NCBI RefSeq assembly: GCF_024198235.1
Contig: NZ_JAKCFB010000030.1
Location: forward strand, 51,712-115,711
Direction: 5' to 3'
Source: Myxococcus dinghuensis
GTDB lineage: Bacteria > Myxococcota > Myxococcia > Myxococcales > Myxococcaceae
Length of the DNA stretch: 64,000 bases
Positions 1 to 8,284 of this stretch are shown here, piece after piece. The position numbers and the translations under genes are program-made. The notes below the pieces were generated by a model. The model worked only from the letters and a program-made list of their open reading frames with translations. It had not been told where the DNA came from and did not search any database. Position 1 is the stretch's first letter; each line of letters opens with the position of its first letter.

Positions 1-1
1 C

Positions 2-1813
2 CGTCCCCCGGGCACGCCGGCGCCGAAGGATTCGGACGTGGAGCTCCCGTTCGACGACGACGAGGTGGCGCCGCTCCAGGCGGACGACCCGCGCCCCCAG
101 CGCGTGCCGCAGTTCCCGGCGGGCTCGCGCAAGAAGTCCCGCCAGGGCAGCGGGCGGGGGCGGGACCGGGACCGGGAGCTGTCCCCGAAGTTCGAGTGGG
201 GCCGGGAGTATTCGAATCCAGGACATCCCCCGGCCTTCGTGTACGTGGAGCGGGGACCGGGCGCCGGCCAGCTCGTGCCGGTGCAGCAGGGCCCGCTGGT
301 GCTGGGGCGCTCCTCGTCGTCGGACCTGCGGCTGCAACACCCGTCCATCAGCCGGCGGCATGCGCAGCTCACCCGCCAGGGCGATGACTTCTTCCTGAAG
401 GACCTGGGCAGCCAGAACGGCACGTTCATCAACCGCGTCCGCGTCACCGCCGAGGTGCAGGTGATGCCCGGTGACGAGATTTCGCTCGGCAACGCGGTGC
501 TGCGCCTGCGCGGGCCCGGCACCCCGTCCGCCACCAACATCCCCGCGCCCGCCCCCGCCGCCGTCCTCGAGCCCGCGCCCCGCCGCCCGCGGATGAACCG
601 GCTGACGGTCGCGCTCGTCGCCGCGGGGCTGGGGTCGACCGCCGCCGCCCTGTTCACCGTGCTCGTGGTGGGGCTCGCCTCGAACGACAACGGCTCCGGC
701 GCGCAGGCGCGCGAGGAGGCCTTCGCCCCCGTGGAGCAGAACGGCGCGCCCCTGCTCGTCGACGCGCCCCCCAGCCGAGGCCCCGGGGGCGCCAGGAGCG
801 CCCCCGCGACGACGGAGGAGCCCGCTGGTGTCGTGACGTCCCCGGGCGTGCGGGACACGGCGACGGAGAACCGCCCCCCGCGCACCGCCACCCCGAAGGG
901 CTCCGACACGAACGAGGTCGCGAGCGGTTCGCCCGCCACGAGGGAGCCCGCCCCCGGAAGCAGGAGCCGGGTGGCCCCCGTCGGCATGAGCGCGCGGGAC
1001 ATCGCGTCCGGCCGGGTCGGGCCCCCGCCCTCGGGCGCGCCCGACATGCCCCCGTCCTCCAACCCCACCACGCCCTCCCTGAACGCGGCGGACATCGCGG
1101 CGGGGCGAGGCGGCACGGGGACGGGCGTTTCGCGCGGCGCCCCCACGATGAGCGCGGCGGACATCGCGGCGGGTCGCGGCGTCGCCAGCGGCGGTCGCAC
1201 CAGCACGCCTTCCCTGAACGCGGCGGACATCGCCTCGGGCGCCACCGGGTCGAAGACCCAGTCCCCCCCCGTCAGCCGGCCCGTCGAGTCCTCCACGGGG
1301 GCCCGCGACGTCGCCATGGGCGGCACGCGCGCCGAACCCAATCTCGCGTCGAAGCCCGTCGCCGCCCCCATGCAGACGGCGGAGGTCCGCCCCGCGGTCG
1401 AGCCCGGAACCGAGGCGGACGTCTTGCGCCGCTACGAGACGGGCGACGTGACGGGAGCGGTGGAGATGGCGCGCGTCTCGAAGCTCCCCGCCCTGCAGGC
1501 GCAGTTGCAGCGCGTCGAAGCCTCCCAGTCGGAGGCGCGCAAGGCGGTCGCCAAGGGGGACCTGCCGCGCGCCATCGCCCAGCTCACCACCGCCGTCGCC
1601 GTGGACCAGGAGCTGTCCCATGGCTGGGGCACCCAGGGTCCCCGGCTCCGAAAGCAGCTCGGAGACCTGCACGTGCAGGTGGGCGTCGAGGCGATGAAGA
1701 CGGGGGATCGCGACGCGGCTCGCACCGCGTTCAACCAGGCGCTCCAACACGACTCGGGCAACCTGAAGGCCCGTGAAGGCCTCAGGCGGCTCTCCGCCGG
1801 ATCAGCCCCTTGA
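2..1813 (+). CDS. FHA-domain membrane protein with C-terminal TPR-like region (5' partial)
   Basis: The reading frame is open to the window edge, so the true start lies upstream; the first in-frame start codon is a GTG at 38. Numbering from that GTG, residues about 80-160 form an FHA phosphopeptide-binding domain (LGRSSSSDL, ISRRHAQL, DLGSQNGTFI). One transmembrane helix follows at about 189-214. The next 250 residues are low complexity, rich in Pro, Gly, Ala, Ser and Thr, and carry five copies of a short motif [MS/LN]A[AR]DIA[SA]GR near 317, 348, 371, 393 and 425. The end (about 455-591) is helical and TPR-like. The FHA domain should be cytoplasmic and bind phosphothreonine; the repeat region would lie outside the membrane. 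The role is unknown. The 3' end overlaps the convergent next gene by 32 bp. Confidence 0.85.
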   Translation, partial: RPPGTPAPKDSDVELPFDDDEVAPLQADDPRPQRVPQFPAGSRKKSRQGSGRGRDRDRELSPKFEWGREYSNPGHPPAFVYVERGPGAGQLVPVQQGPLVLGRSSSSDLRLQHPSISRRHAQLTRQGDDFFLKDLGSQNGTFINRVRVTAEVQVMPGDEISLGNAVLRLRGPGTPSATNIPAPAPAAVLEPAPRRPRMNRLTVALVAAGLGSTAAALFTVLVVGLASNDNGSGAQAREEAFAPVEQNGAPLLVDAPPSRGPGGARSAPATTEEPAGVVTSPGVRDTATENRPPRTATPKGSDTNEVASGSPATREPAPGSRSRVAPVGMSARDIASGRVGPPPSGAPDMPPSSNPTTPSLNAADIAAGRGGTGTGVSRGAPTMSAADIAAGRGVASGGRTSTPSLNAADIASGATGSKTQSPPVSRPVESSTGARDVAMGGTRAEPNLASKPVAAPMQTAEVRPAVEPGTEADVLRRYETGDVTGAVEMARVSKLPALQAQLQRVEASQSEARKAVAKGDLPRAIAQLTTAVAVDQELSHGWGTQGPRLRKQLGDLHVQVGVEAMKTGDRDAARTAFNQALQHDSGNLKAREGLRRLSAGSAP

Positions 1814-2438
1814 AGAGCAGCACCCCGTTCAGGGCGATGAAGGCGAGCAGGCCGAGCGCCACCAGCACCAGGCCCCAGTCCTCCGCGGGGCGCTCTCCCT
1901 CCACGAGCAGCCACAGACGTCCGGCCCTGGGCTGCACCTCCCCCATGCCGCGGAGCATCGCCAGCGCCTCCCGGTAACGCGGCGCCTCCTCCTCCGACAG
2001 GAGTCGCCCCCGTATGGCGAAGGGGGTGGCGTCCGGAGGGGGCGGCGGCCGTCCCGGAACCCAGTCCTCGCCGGGCAGCGCGCGGCGCCGCACGACGAAC
2101 GGCGACTCACGCAGCCCCACGAGCACGAACAGGCCCGAGGAATCCCGCTCATAGGCACCTCGCGACGTGGGCAGGCCGTGCACCTGCGCGTAGCGATTGG
2201 AGGCGAGCGCCTCGAGGCGGTAGTCCCCTTCCGCGCCCAGCGTCAGCGGATCACCGGACGAGAAGAAGTACGCGACGTCCCGCCGCACCATGCCCAGCAG
2301 GACGAGGGCCACGGCGATGGCCAGGGTCGCCGCCAGGGGCCGCACCCCCACACGGCGGCGCGCCAACCGGGACTCCAGCTCTGCGATGCGCCGCTCGCGC
2401 TCCTCACGCGCGGACTCGAGGGAGACAGGCTCGTTCAT
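1782..2438 (-). CDS. Two-helix membrane protein of unknown function
   Basis: I do not recognise this 218-aa protein. It starts at MNEPVSLE; an in-frame ATG 54 bp upstream would extend it, but the inner start leads straight into a predicted helix. Residues about 7-27 are charged and coiled-coil-like, with many Arg and Glu. A transmembrane segment follows at about 31-50 and a second near the C terminus (VLVALGLLAFIALNGVLLF), so most of the chain lies between two membrane anchors. That central part is soluble-looking and contains GDYRLEAL and a Pro run. It ends convergently inside the 3' end of the FHA gene. Its start is 81 bp from the cdnL stop on the same strand, so the two could be co-transcribed. 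The topology resembles scaffold-like small membrane proteins, but no family is assigned. Confidence 0.7.
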   Translation of the reverse strand: MNEPVSLESAREERERRIAELESRLARRRVGVRPLAATLAIAVALVLLGMVRRDVAYFFSSGDPLTLGAEGDYRLEALASNRYAQVHGLPTSRGAYERDSSGLFVLVGLRESPFVVRRRALPGEDWVPGRPPPPPDATPFAIRGRLLSEEEAPRYREALAMLRGMGEVQPRAGRLWLLVEGERPAEDWGLVLVALGLLAFIALNGVLLFKGLIRRRAA

Positions 2439-2519
2439 GAAGGGGCTTGGAAAGACGATGCCCCGAGTCCCCTCGAAGGGAACCCGGGGCACGGGAGTCT
2501 CGGGCGAGGCCCGCGATGC

Positions 2520-3014
2520 TCAGGCGAGGTTGAAGATCTTCTTCAGGTCCGACTCGATCTCTTCCTCGGAGCAGTCCTTCGCCAGCGACAACTCCTTGAT
2601 CAGCAGGGAGCGCGCGGTGTCGAGCATCTTCCGCTCGCCGAAGGACAGGTCCTTGTCGCCCTTGAGGAGGTACAGGTCGCGAAGCACCTCGGCGATCTCG
2701 AAGACGGAGCCCGTCTTGATCTTCTCCATGTACTCCCGGTAGCGCCGGTTCCAGGTCGTGGAGTCGACCGAGATGTCCTTCTCCTTGAGGATGGAATAGA
2801 CCTGCTTGACGTCCTCCTCGCTGATGATCTCCCGGAGGCCGACCGACCCGACCTTGTTGATCGGGATCATGATCCGCATCCCGTTCTCCAGGATGCGCAG
2901 CACGTAGAACGACTGGCGCTGCCCGGCCACCTCGGTGTGCTCGATACCCATCACCTCACCGACGCCCTGGCCTGGATAAACCGCCTTGTCACCAGTCTTG
3001 AAGCTGGTCTGCAC
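2520..3014 (-). CDS. cdnL: CdnL/CarD-family RNA polymerase-binding transcription factor
   Basis: This is a 164-aa CarD_CdnL_TRCF protein. Residues 1-65 form the RNAP-interacting domain (FKTGDKAVYPGQGVGEVMGIE), which contacts the beta subunit. The helical C-terminal domain (about 70-164) carries the tryptophan (TTWNRRYREY) that in this family stabilises the open promoter complex at rRNA and other promoters. The start is a GTG at 3014 with a strong AAGGAGG Shine-Dalgarno at 3021-3027, six bases upstream. The frame stays open upstream, but that part is Arg/Pro-rich and not coding-like. CdnL is essential in Myxococcus xanthus. The length and sequence agree with that protein as I remember it, and this is a main reason for calling the organism a myxobacterium. 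It is divergent from comEC. Confidence 0.96.
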   Translation of the reverse strand: MQTSFKTGDKAVYPGQGVGEVMGIEHTEVAGQRQSFYVLRILENGMRIMIPINKVGSVGLREIISEEDVKQVYSILKEKDISVDSTTWNRRYREYMEKIKTGSVFEIAEVLRDLYLLKGDKDLSFGERKMLDTARSLLIKELSLAKDCSEEEIESDLKKIFNLA

Positions 3015-3202
3015 TAACTGCCTCCTTGAAAGACGCTCCCGGCCTTCCAAACAAACGCCGGGCACAACTACCACAAACCACATGCGCGGGCAACGATAAC
3101 GCCTTGACCACCCAGGACGCGCCCGACTACGTTGTCGGTTTTCGTACGCGGTATCGCGGAGTGTGCGAGCCGGCGTGACGGACGGTGTTGGGTGGGGTGG
3201 GC

Positions 3203-5734
3203 GTGGATCGTTACGCGTGGCGCGACCTGGGGACGCGTCCCCTTTTCTTTCCCTCGTTGAGCTTGCTGCTGGGCGCTCTCTGGCTTCCAGGAACGAGCAG
3301 CTCCACTTCGCTATTTCTGGTCTGCGGGGTTTTCCTGGGAGTGGCCGGCTTGGCGCTCGCCCGCCTGCCTGGTGCGCATCTGGCGGTGCTCGCGGCGCTG
3401 GGTCTGGCTGGTGCGGGGTTGGCGGCCTGGGAGGCGCGGGTGGAGGTGCCCCCGGAGCTGGCCGCTGGTGGTGACGTGGTGATCGAGGGTGACGTCGAGC
3501 GGGTGGATCCGTTCGACGACGTGGTGCGGATCCGCCTGGCGGTGGCGAGCGCGGGCCCGGATGCACGGACGCAGCGGCCGGTGCGCTTCCGGGCGACCCT
3601 CTCGCTGCGGGGTGGAGGAGCCCCGCCCCTGCCCGGGCAGCGCGTGCGGGCCACGACGCGGCTGGCGCCGGACGTGCCCGCGGCCAATCCCGGCGAGAAG
3701 GACTTCACGCCCGCGCGACGACGCCAGGGCATCGTCTTCAACGGCAGCGTGAGTGCGGGCAAGGCCCTGGTCCTTTTGCCCGCACCGACGTGGCGGCGCG
3801 TGCTCGAGGCGATGCGCGAGCGGCTGGCGGTGGCGGTGCGCGCCGTGGCGCCGACACCCGACGCCGCGGCGCTGTTCCTCACGCTGGCCGCGGGGCAGCG
3901 CGCGGCGCTGGACGCGAGCTGGGAGGAGGCCTTCTCTCGCTCGGGGCTCGCGCACGTGCTGAGCGTCAGCGGCCTGCACGTCGCGGCGCTGGCGCTGATG
4001 ACCCTCGCCCTGCTGCGGCGCCTCCTGGTCCGCGCGGGCGCGCGGTGGCGGCAGTGGGATGCCCGGCGGGTGGCGGCTCCGGCGGCGGTGCCCTTCGTCT
4101 GGGCCTACGTCCTGTTCACCGGCAACCAGCCACCGGCGGTGCGCTCGGCGGTGATGGCGACGGTGGTGCTGCTGGGGCTGTGCCTGTGGCGACGCGCGGA
4201 CGGGTTGAACAGCCTCGCCACCGCGGCGGTGGCGATGGTGGCGTGGGCGCCCTCCAGCGTGGAGGACCTGTCGTTGCGGCTGTCGTTCCTCGCGGTGTTG
4301 GGGCTCGTGCTGCTGGTGCCGCCGATGCGCGCCGCCCTTCCGCTCCCTCCTCCCGACCCGAGCGAGCCCCGGCGCTGGGTGCGCGTGCTCGCGCAGGCGC
4401 GAGAGACGGTGGCCCAGACGCTCTGCGCGAGCGCGGCGGCCACGCTGTCCGGGCTGCCCATCGCGGCGGCGGCCTTCGGGCGGGTGAGCCTCGCGGGCCT
4501 CCTCTCCAACGTCGTCGCCCTGCCACTGTGCGGCCTGCTCACCGGACTGGCCGCGGGAGGCGCCGCGCTGTTCGTGGTGTCGCCCTGGTTGGCCACCCCG
4601 GTGCTGTGGGCGGGGGCCTGGGCTTCGCGGGTGTTGCTGTGGCTGACCGAGTTCTTCGCCGCCGCGCCGCTGGCGTCCGTGGAGGTCACGCCGCTGGGTG
4701 GCTGGGCGGCGCCGTACGCGGTGGGACTGCTGACGTGGGCGCTCGGAACGGGGCGGTGGCGCTGGGCGGGCGCGCTCGTCCCCCTCGCGCTCGTCGGCGC
4801 CACGCTCACGCCCTGGCTGCGGCCGGAGCCCGGGCTGCGCGTGACGTTCCTGTCCGTGGGCCAGGGCGACGCGGTGGTGTTGAGCTCGCGTGGCCATCAC
4901 GCGCTGGTGGATGGGGGCGGCGCGCCCGGAGGCACGGACACCGGGGCCCGCTACGTCGTCCCCTTCCTGCGGCACCAGGGCGCCTCCCGGCTGGACCTCG
5001 CGGTGTTGTCACATCCGCATCCGGACCATGCGCTGGGCCTCGTCTCGACGCTGGCCCAGGTGCCCACCGAGCGGCTGTGGCTGCCCGCGGGCGACGAGGG
5101 AGGTCCGCTGTCCCGGCAGGTCGTCGCCGCCGCGCGCGACGCACACGTGGAGGAGGTCGAGGACGGCCACCCTCCCCTCGCGCTGGGCGAGGCGACGTTG
5201 GAGGTGCTCGGTCCACCGGGGCTGCCCGAGCGCGAGCTGCTCGAGGGCGTGAACGACCGGAGCATCGTGCTGCGCGTGCGCCACGGAGACGTCACGCTGC
5301 TGCTCCCCGGGGACGTGGAGGCGGACGCGGAGGCGGAGCTGGCTCCCAGGCTCGGGGCGGTGACGGTGATGAAGGCCCCACACCACGGCTCGCGCACGTC
5401 GTCCACGCCGGCCCTGCTGGAGGAGACGCGCCCCCGGCACGTCATCTTCTGCGTGGGACGGCGCAACCGCTTCGGCTTCCCCCACCCGGAGGTGGAGGCC
5501 CGCTACCGGGCCCAGGGCAGCGAGTGTTGGAGAACGGACGTGGACGGGGCCGTCACCGTCGAGAGTGACGGGCGGGATGTCCGGCTGGTTCCCCACCTGG
5601 CGCGCGAGCCTCCACCCGAGGTCCCCCGGGTTGCGGCGGACGCGGAGCGGTCCCAGGTTCGTGCCGATGATTCCCGAGGACATCGACCTGCGTCAGCTCA
5701 CGGCGGACCTGAAGGACGCCCTCGGCCCTGGTGA
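3203..5734 (+). CDS. comEC: ComEC/Rec2-family DNA internalisation channel
   Basis: This 843-aa polytopic inner-membrane protein should pass single-stranded DNA during transformation. It has N-terminal helices plus a small soluble domain (about 60-180). The competence domain follows (about 190-520), containing the hallmark SRSGLAHVLSVSGLHVAALAL and many helices. A C-terminal metallo-beta-lactamase-fold domain starts at VTFLSVGQGDAVVL with HPHPDH, LLPGDVEADAE and KAPHHGSRTSS. Those are the metal-binding motifs expected of ComEC proteins that have a nuclease-like domain. Start choice is uncertain: GTG at 3203 sits after a G-rich stretch, while GTG at 3185 would add six residues. The last 40 or so residues after VPHLA are Arg/Pro-rich and overlap the next gene by 68 bp, so the functional protein may end earlier. 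Confidence 0.93.
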   Translation: MDRYAWRDLGTRPLFFPSLSLLLGALWLPGTSSSTSLFLVCGVFLGVAGLALARLPGAHLAVLAALGLAGAGLAAWEARVEVPPELAAGGDVVIEGDVERVDPFDDVVRIRLAVASAGPDARTQRPVRFRATLSLRGGGAPPLPGQRVRATTRLAPDVPAANPGEKDFTPARRRQGIVFNGSVSAGKALVLLPAPTWRRVLEAMRERLAVAVRAVAPTPDAAALFLTLAAGQRAALDASWEEAFSRSGLAHVLSVSGLHVAALALMTLALLRRLLVRAGARWRQWDARRVAAPAAVPFVWAYVLFTGNQPPAVRSAVMATVVLLGLCLWRRADGLNSLATAAVAMVAWAPSSVEDLSLRLSFLAVLGLVLLVPPMRAALPLPPPDPSEPRRWVRVLAQARETVAQTLCASAAATLSGLPIAAAAFGRVSLAGLLSNVVALPLCGLLTGLAAGGAALFVVSPWLATPVLWAGAWASRVLLWLTEFFAAAPLASVEVTPLGGWAAPYAVGLLTWALGTGRWRWAGALVPLALVGATLTPWLRPEPGLRVTFLSVGQGDAVVLSSRGHHALVDGGGAPGGTDTGARYVVPFLRHQGASRLDLAVLSHPHPDHALGLVSTLAQVPTERLWLPAGDEGGPLSRQVVAAARDAHVEEVEDGHPPLALGEATLEVLGPPGLPERELLEGVNDRSIVLRVRHGDVTLLLPGDVEADAEAELAPRLGAVTVMKAPHHGSRTSSTPALLEETRPRHVIFCVGRRNRFGFPHPEVEARYRAQGSECWRTDVDGAVTVESDGRDVRLVPHLAREPPPEVPRVAADAERSQVRADDSRGHRPASAHGGPEGRPRPW

Positions 5735-5921
5735 GCCGGTGGGCTACTTGCGTGGCAAGTCCGTGATGCGCGACCTGCTCGTGGACATGAAGGGCTTCTC
5801 CCAGCAGGAGGCGGAGGAGCTCATCGACACGATGGAGCTCCAGGGCTTCTTGCGCTTCCTGGGTGACCCCACCGAGCGCTCCGTGGCGGACGCGCAGTGG
5901 GACATCACGCCGCACGCCTGA
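5667..5921 (+). CDS. Small conserved-looking acidic protein, 84 aa
   Basis: This 84-aa protein starts MIPEDIDLRQLT (ATG 5667; a GTG at 5661 is possible). It is acidic and mostly helical, with no membrane segment or Cys cluster. A central stretch (VGYLRGKSVMRDLLVDMKGFSQQEAEELIDTMELQGFL) reads like a compact helix-turn-helix or winged-helix-like fold. I do not recognise a family. It begins inside the 3' end of comEC, in another frame, with 68 bp of overlap, so it is probably translated from the same transcript. Codon use is good, with G/C in third positions, which supports it as the real gene over the comEC tail. It ends 21 bp before the convergent lipoprotein gene. Confidence 0.7.
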   Translation: MIPEDIDLRQLTADLKDALGPGEPVGYLRGKSVMRDLLVDMKGFSQQEAEELIDTMELQGFLRFLGDPTERSVADAQWDITPHA

Positions 5922-5942
5922 GCGCGGCGGACGCGGCGCGGC

Positions 5943-7145
5943 TCACTCGAACGTCAGCCAGCCGAAGCGCGGCAGCGCGTGGAAGTCGCCGACGAAGAGC
6001 GGCGAGAACGACTGCCCCTCGACGTTGCGCCGGTCGAGGTGCTCCAGGCGGTACAGGTTGAAGCGCCACCGGTCTCCCGGGCGCGGCGGGATGTGCGGCA
6101 CCTCGGCGAGCTTCGCGAAGGGGATGCGCATCTCCGCGGACCAGCCCTCGTCCTTGTCGGACGGGTCGTCCAGCGTGCCGCGGACCTTCACCGCCGTCGT
6201 CATCCCCGAGTCCCACGACAGGTCCATGCCCTGCCGACGCGCGGGGAAGTAGGCGTCGAAGATGACGTTGTGCGGAGACACCTGGAGCTCGTTGTAGGTG
6301 CGCCCGTCCGCGTTCGCGTCGAGGAAGACCTCCACCACCTCCTGCTCGTAGATGGGGTCGTCGCGCTTGCGCAGCGTGCCCCAGATGTCCGGGTCCTCGC
6401 TGTCGAAGGCGACGTAGAGGAACTCGTCGTCGCGGACGATGCGCGCCTCGGTGCGCAGCCGGGGCTCGCGACCGTCGAAGCTGCCGCGCAGCACCACCGG
6501 CGTCGCGGACTTCCACGCCGCGTCGTCGAGGGCCCCATCGATGGTGGGCGCCTTGTCGACCCGGTGGACGACGTACTCGGGCAGCTCCGGCGCGGCGCCT
6601 CCCAGACGGGGCCCCTGCATGCGATGGCTGCCGTCGTGCGCGTTCGGGTCATCCACCGGGAGCCGGTCGTCCCCCCGCCAGAAGCCGAGCACCACGCGGG
6701 CGGGCACGCTCGGCATGGGCACGGAGTGCACATCCTCGATGACCTTGCCCACCGGCCAGGTCGCCAGCGGCGCCGCGCCGTCCTGCACCTCGTGGTCGGC
6801 GTTGACGAGCATGCCCCCGGAGGCGGCATCCACCACGTGGACGAAGAACCCGAAGCCCTGCGGCGGCGTGCTCCTCGCCTGGAAGTAGTGCGCCAGCCGG
6901 ACCTGGGTGCCGGGCGCGGCCTGGGCCGGCGTCACCTTCGACCCCAGATACACCACGGAGCCGCCCGCGAACGTCGCGCCGCTGCGGAAGGTGAGGTCCG
7001 TCGGCGCGGCGTCCAGCATCCGGGCCTGCGCGGGCGCGGGAACGCTGGAGACCCGGGGCTTGGGCCCCGCCTGTTCGTCTCGACACGAGACGGCGAGGCA
7101 GGAGAGCGTCAGCAGCGGAACGAGGACGGTGGCGGAGGTGCGCAT
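5943..7145 (-). CDS. Lipoprotein with CBM9-like (DOMON-type) C-terminal domain
   Basis: This is a 400-aa exported protein starting at MRTSATVLV. The signal sequence ends in two candidate lipidation cysteines (LTLSCLAVSCRDE), so it is probably a lipoprotein. Residues about 45-180 form a beta-rich domain (FVHVVDAASGGMLVNADHEV). Residues about 200-400 match the carbohydrate-binding family 9-like fold often found on surface proteins: APTIDGALDDAAWKSA, LYVAFDSEDPDIWGTL, EVFLDANADGRTYNELQVSP and the final WRFNLYRLEHLDRRN. The frame stays open for more than a kilobase upstream, but that part has no coding character and lies antisense to the DUF2071 gene. The ligand is unknown; sugars, haem or quinone-like cofactors are all bound by this fold. 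Confidence 0.88.
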   Translation of the reverse strand: MRTSATVLVPLLTLSCLAVSCRDEQAGPKPRVSSVPAPAQARMLDAAPTDLTFRSGATFAGGSVVYLGSKVTPAQAAPGTQVRLAHYFQARSTPPQGFGFFVHVVDAASGGMLVNADHEVQDGAAPLATWPVGKVIEDVHSVPMPSVPARVVLGFWRGDDRLPVDDPNAHDGSHRMQGPRLGGAAPELPEYVVHRVDKAPTIDGALDDAAWKSATPVVLRGSFDGREPRLRTEARIVRDDEFLYVAFDSEDPDIWGTLRKRDDPIYEQEVVEVFLDANADGRTYNELQVSPHNVIFDAYFPARRQGMDLSWDSGMTTAVKVRGTLDDPSDKDEGWSAEMRIPFAKLAEVPHIPPRPGDRWRFNLYRLEHLDRRNVEGQSFSPLFVGDFHALPRFGWLTFE

Positions 7146-7382
7146 CGAGGCCGGGCATCCTAGCGGGCTTCCTCGGGATTGGGCCATGCGCGGCATCCCG
7201 CCCCCGGCCATCCCTCCGTCCGCCCGCGCCCTCGCCGGGGGTGCCGACGACGCCGGAGCGCGCCAATCCCGAGAGAAGCAGCAGCCACCGGCACAACCCC
7301 CGCTACCAAGTCCCTTAAGCCGAGTTTCCAGCGCCCGCTCGTAAGCCCGACGTGCCGCGCAAAGCCACGTTACGAACCCACC

Positions 7383-8153
7383 ATGCGCCCCTTCCTGACG
7401 GCGACGTGGCGGTACCTCGCGATGCTGAACTACGAGGTGGATCCAGAGGTGCTCAAGCCCCTGGTGCCCCGAGGCACCGAGCTCGACACCTGGCAGGGCA
7501 AGACGTTCGCCAGCATGGTGGGCTTCCGCTTCCTCGACACGAAGGTGAAGGGGCTCGTCGTCCCGTTCCACCAGAACTTCGACGAGGTGAACCTCCGCTA
7601 CTACGTGCGCTTCCGCGGGCCGGAGGGCTGGCGGCGCGGCGTCGCCTTCGTGCGCGAGCTGGTCCCCCGCCGGGCCATCGCCACCGTGGCGCGGGTCGTC
7701 TACAACGAGCCGTACCTCGCGCTGCCCATGCGCCACAGCGTGCGGATGGACGACGCGGAGAAGGGCGCACCCGGACAGGTGGAGTACGCGTGGAAGTTCG
7801 GAGGGCGGTGGCATTCCCTGTCGGCGCGCACGCGCGGCGCCCCCGCCTCGAGCACGGAGGGCTCCCAGGAAGAGTTCATCACCGAGCACTACTGGGGCTA
7901 CACGCCGCAGCGGGACGGCGGCTGCGCGGAGTACCGCGTGGAGCATCCCCGCTGGTCCGTCTGGCAGGTGGACGACATCGGCTTCGACTGCGACGTCGCG
8001 GGCCTCTACGGGGAGCGGTTCGCGCCGTTCCTCCGGGGGACGCCCGCCTCCGCGTTCGTCGCGGACGGCTCCACCGTCTCCGTGTACCCCGGCACGCGGC
8101 TCGTCCTCGACGGGCGCGCCCCCACCACACCGGACGTGTCTTCCGCGGCCTGA
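7383..8153 (+). CDS. DUF2071 (YqjF-like) family protein
   Basis: This 256-aa protein resembles the DUF2071/YqjF family: it opens MRPFLTATWRYLAMLNYEVDPEVLKPLVPRGTELD and continues TFASMVGFRFLDTKVKG, FDEVNLRYYVRF, GVAFVRELVPRRAIATVAR and EHYWGYTPQRDGGCAEYRVEHPRW. The family adopts an acetoacetate-decarboxylase-like beta fold, but its reaction is not settled. No signal peptide or membrane helix is present. The frame runs upstream to 7179, but the region before ATG 7383 is Arg/Pro-rich and overlaps the divergent lipoprotein promoter region. No strong Shine-Dalgarno is visible. It is monocistronic as far as spacing shows. Confidence 0.85.
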   Translation: MRPFLTATWRYLAMLNYEVDPEVLKPLVPRGTELDTWQGKTFASMVGFRFLDTKVKGLVVPFHQNFDEVNLRYYVRFRGPEGWRRGVAFVRELVPRRAIATVARVVYNEPYLALPMRHSVRMDDAEKGAPGQVEYAWKFGGRWHSLSARTRGAPASSTEGSQEEFITEHYWGYTPQRDGGCAEYRVEHPRWSVWQVDDIGFDCDVAGLYGERFAPFLRGTPASAFVADGSTVSVYPGTRLVLDGRAPTTPDVSSAA

Positions 8154-8284
8154 GGTTCCGTCCCGGGTAGGACGGCCGTCCCACGACCCGGATGGTCCGC
8201 TCGCGACCTGGGACACTCCGCCGGCATAACCGCGCGAAATGCGGTGTCCCACCGCGGGTCCGGGGGTTGCTCGCACGCGGGGGC

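Noticed and set aside
3015..3566. N-terminal extension of CdnL
   Set aside because: Pro/Arg-rich translation with no similarity to CarD proteins, while GTG 3014 has an excellent Shine-Dalgarno and gives the family length.
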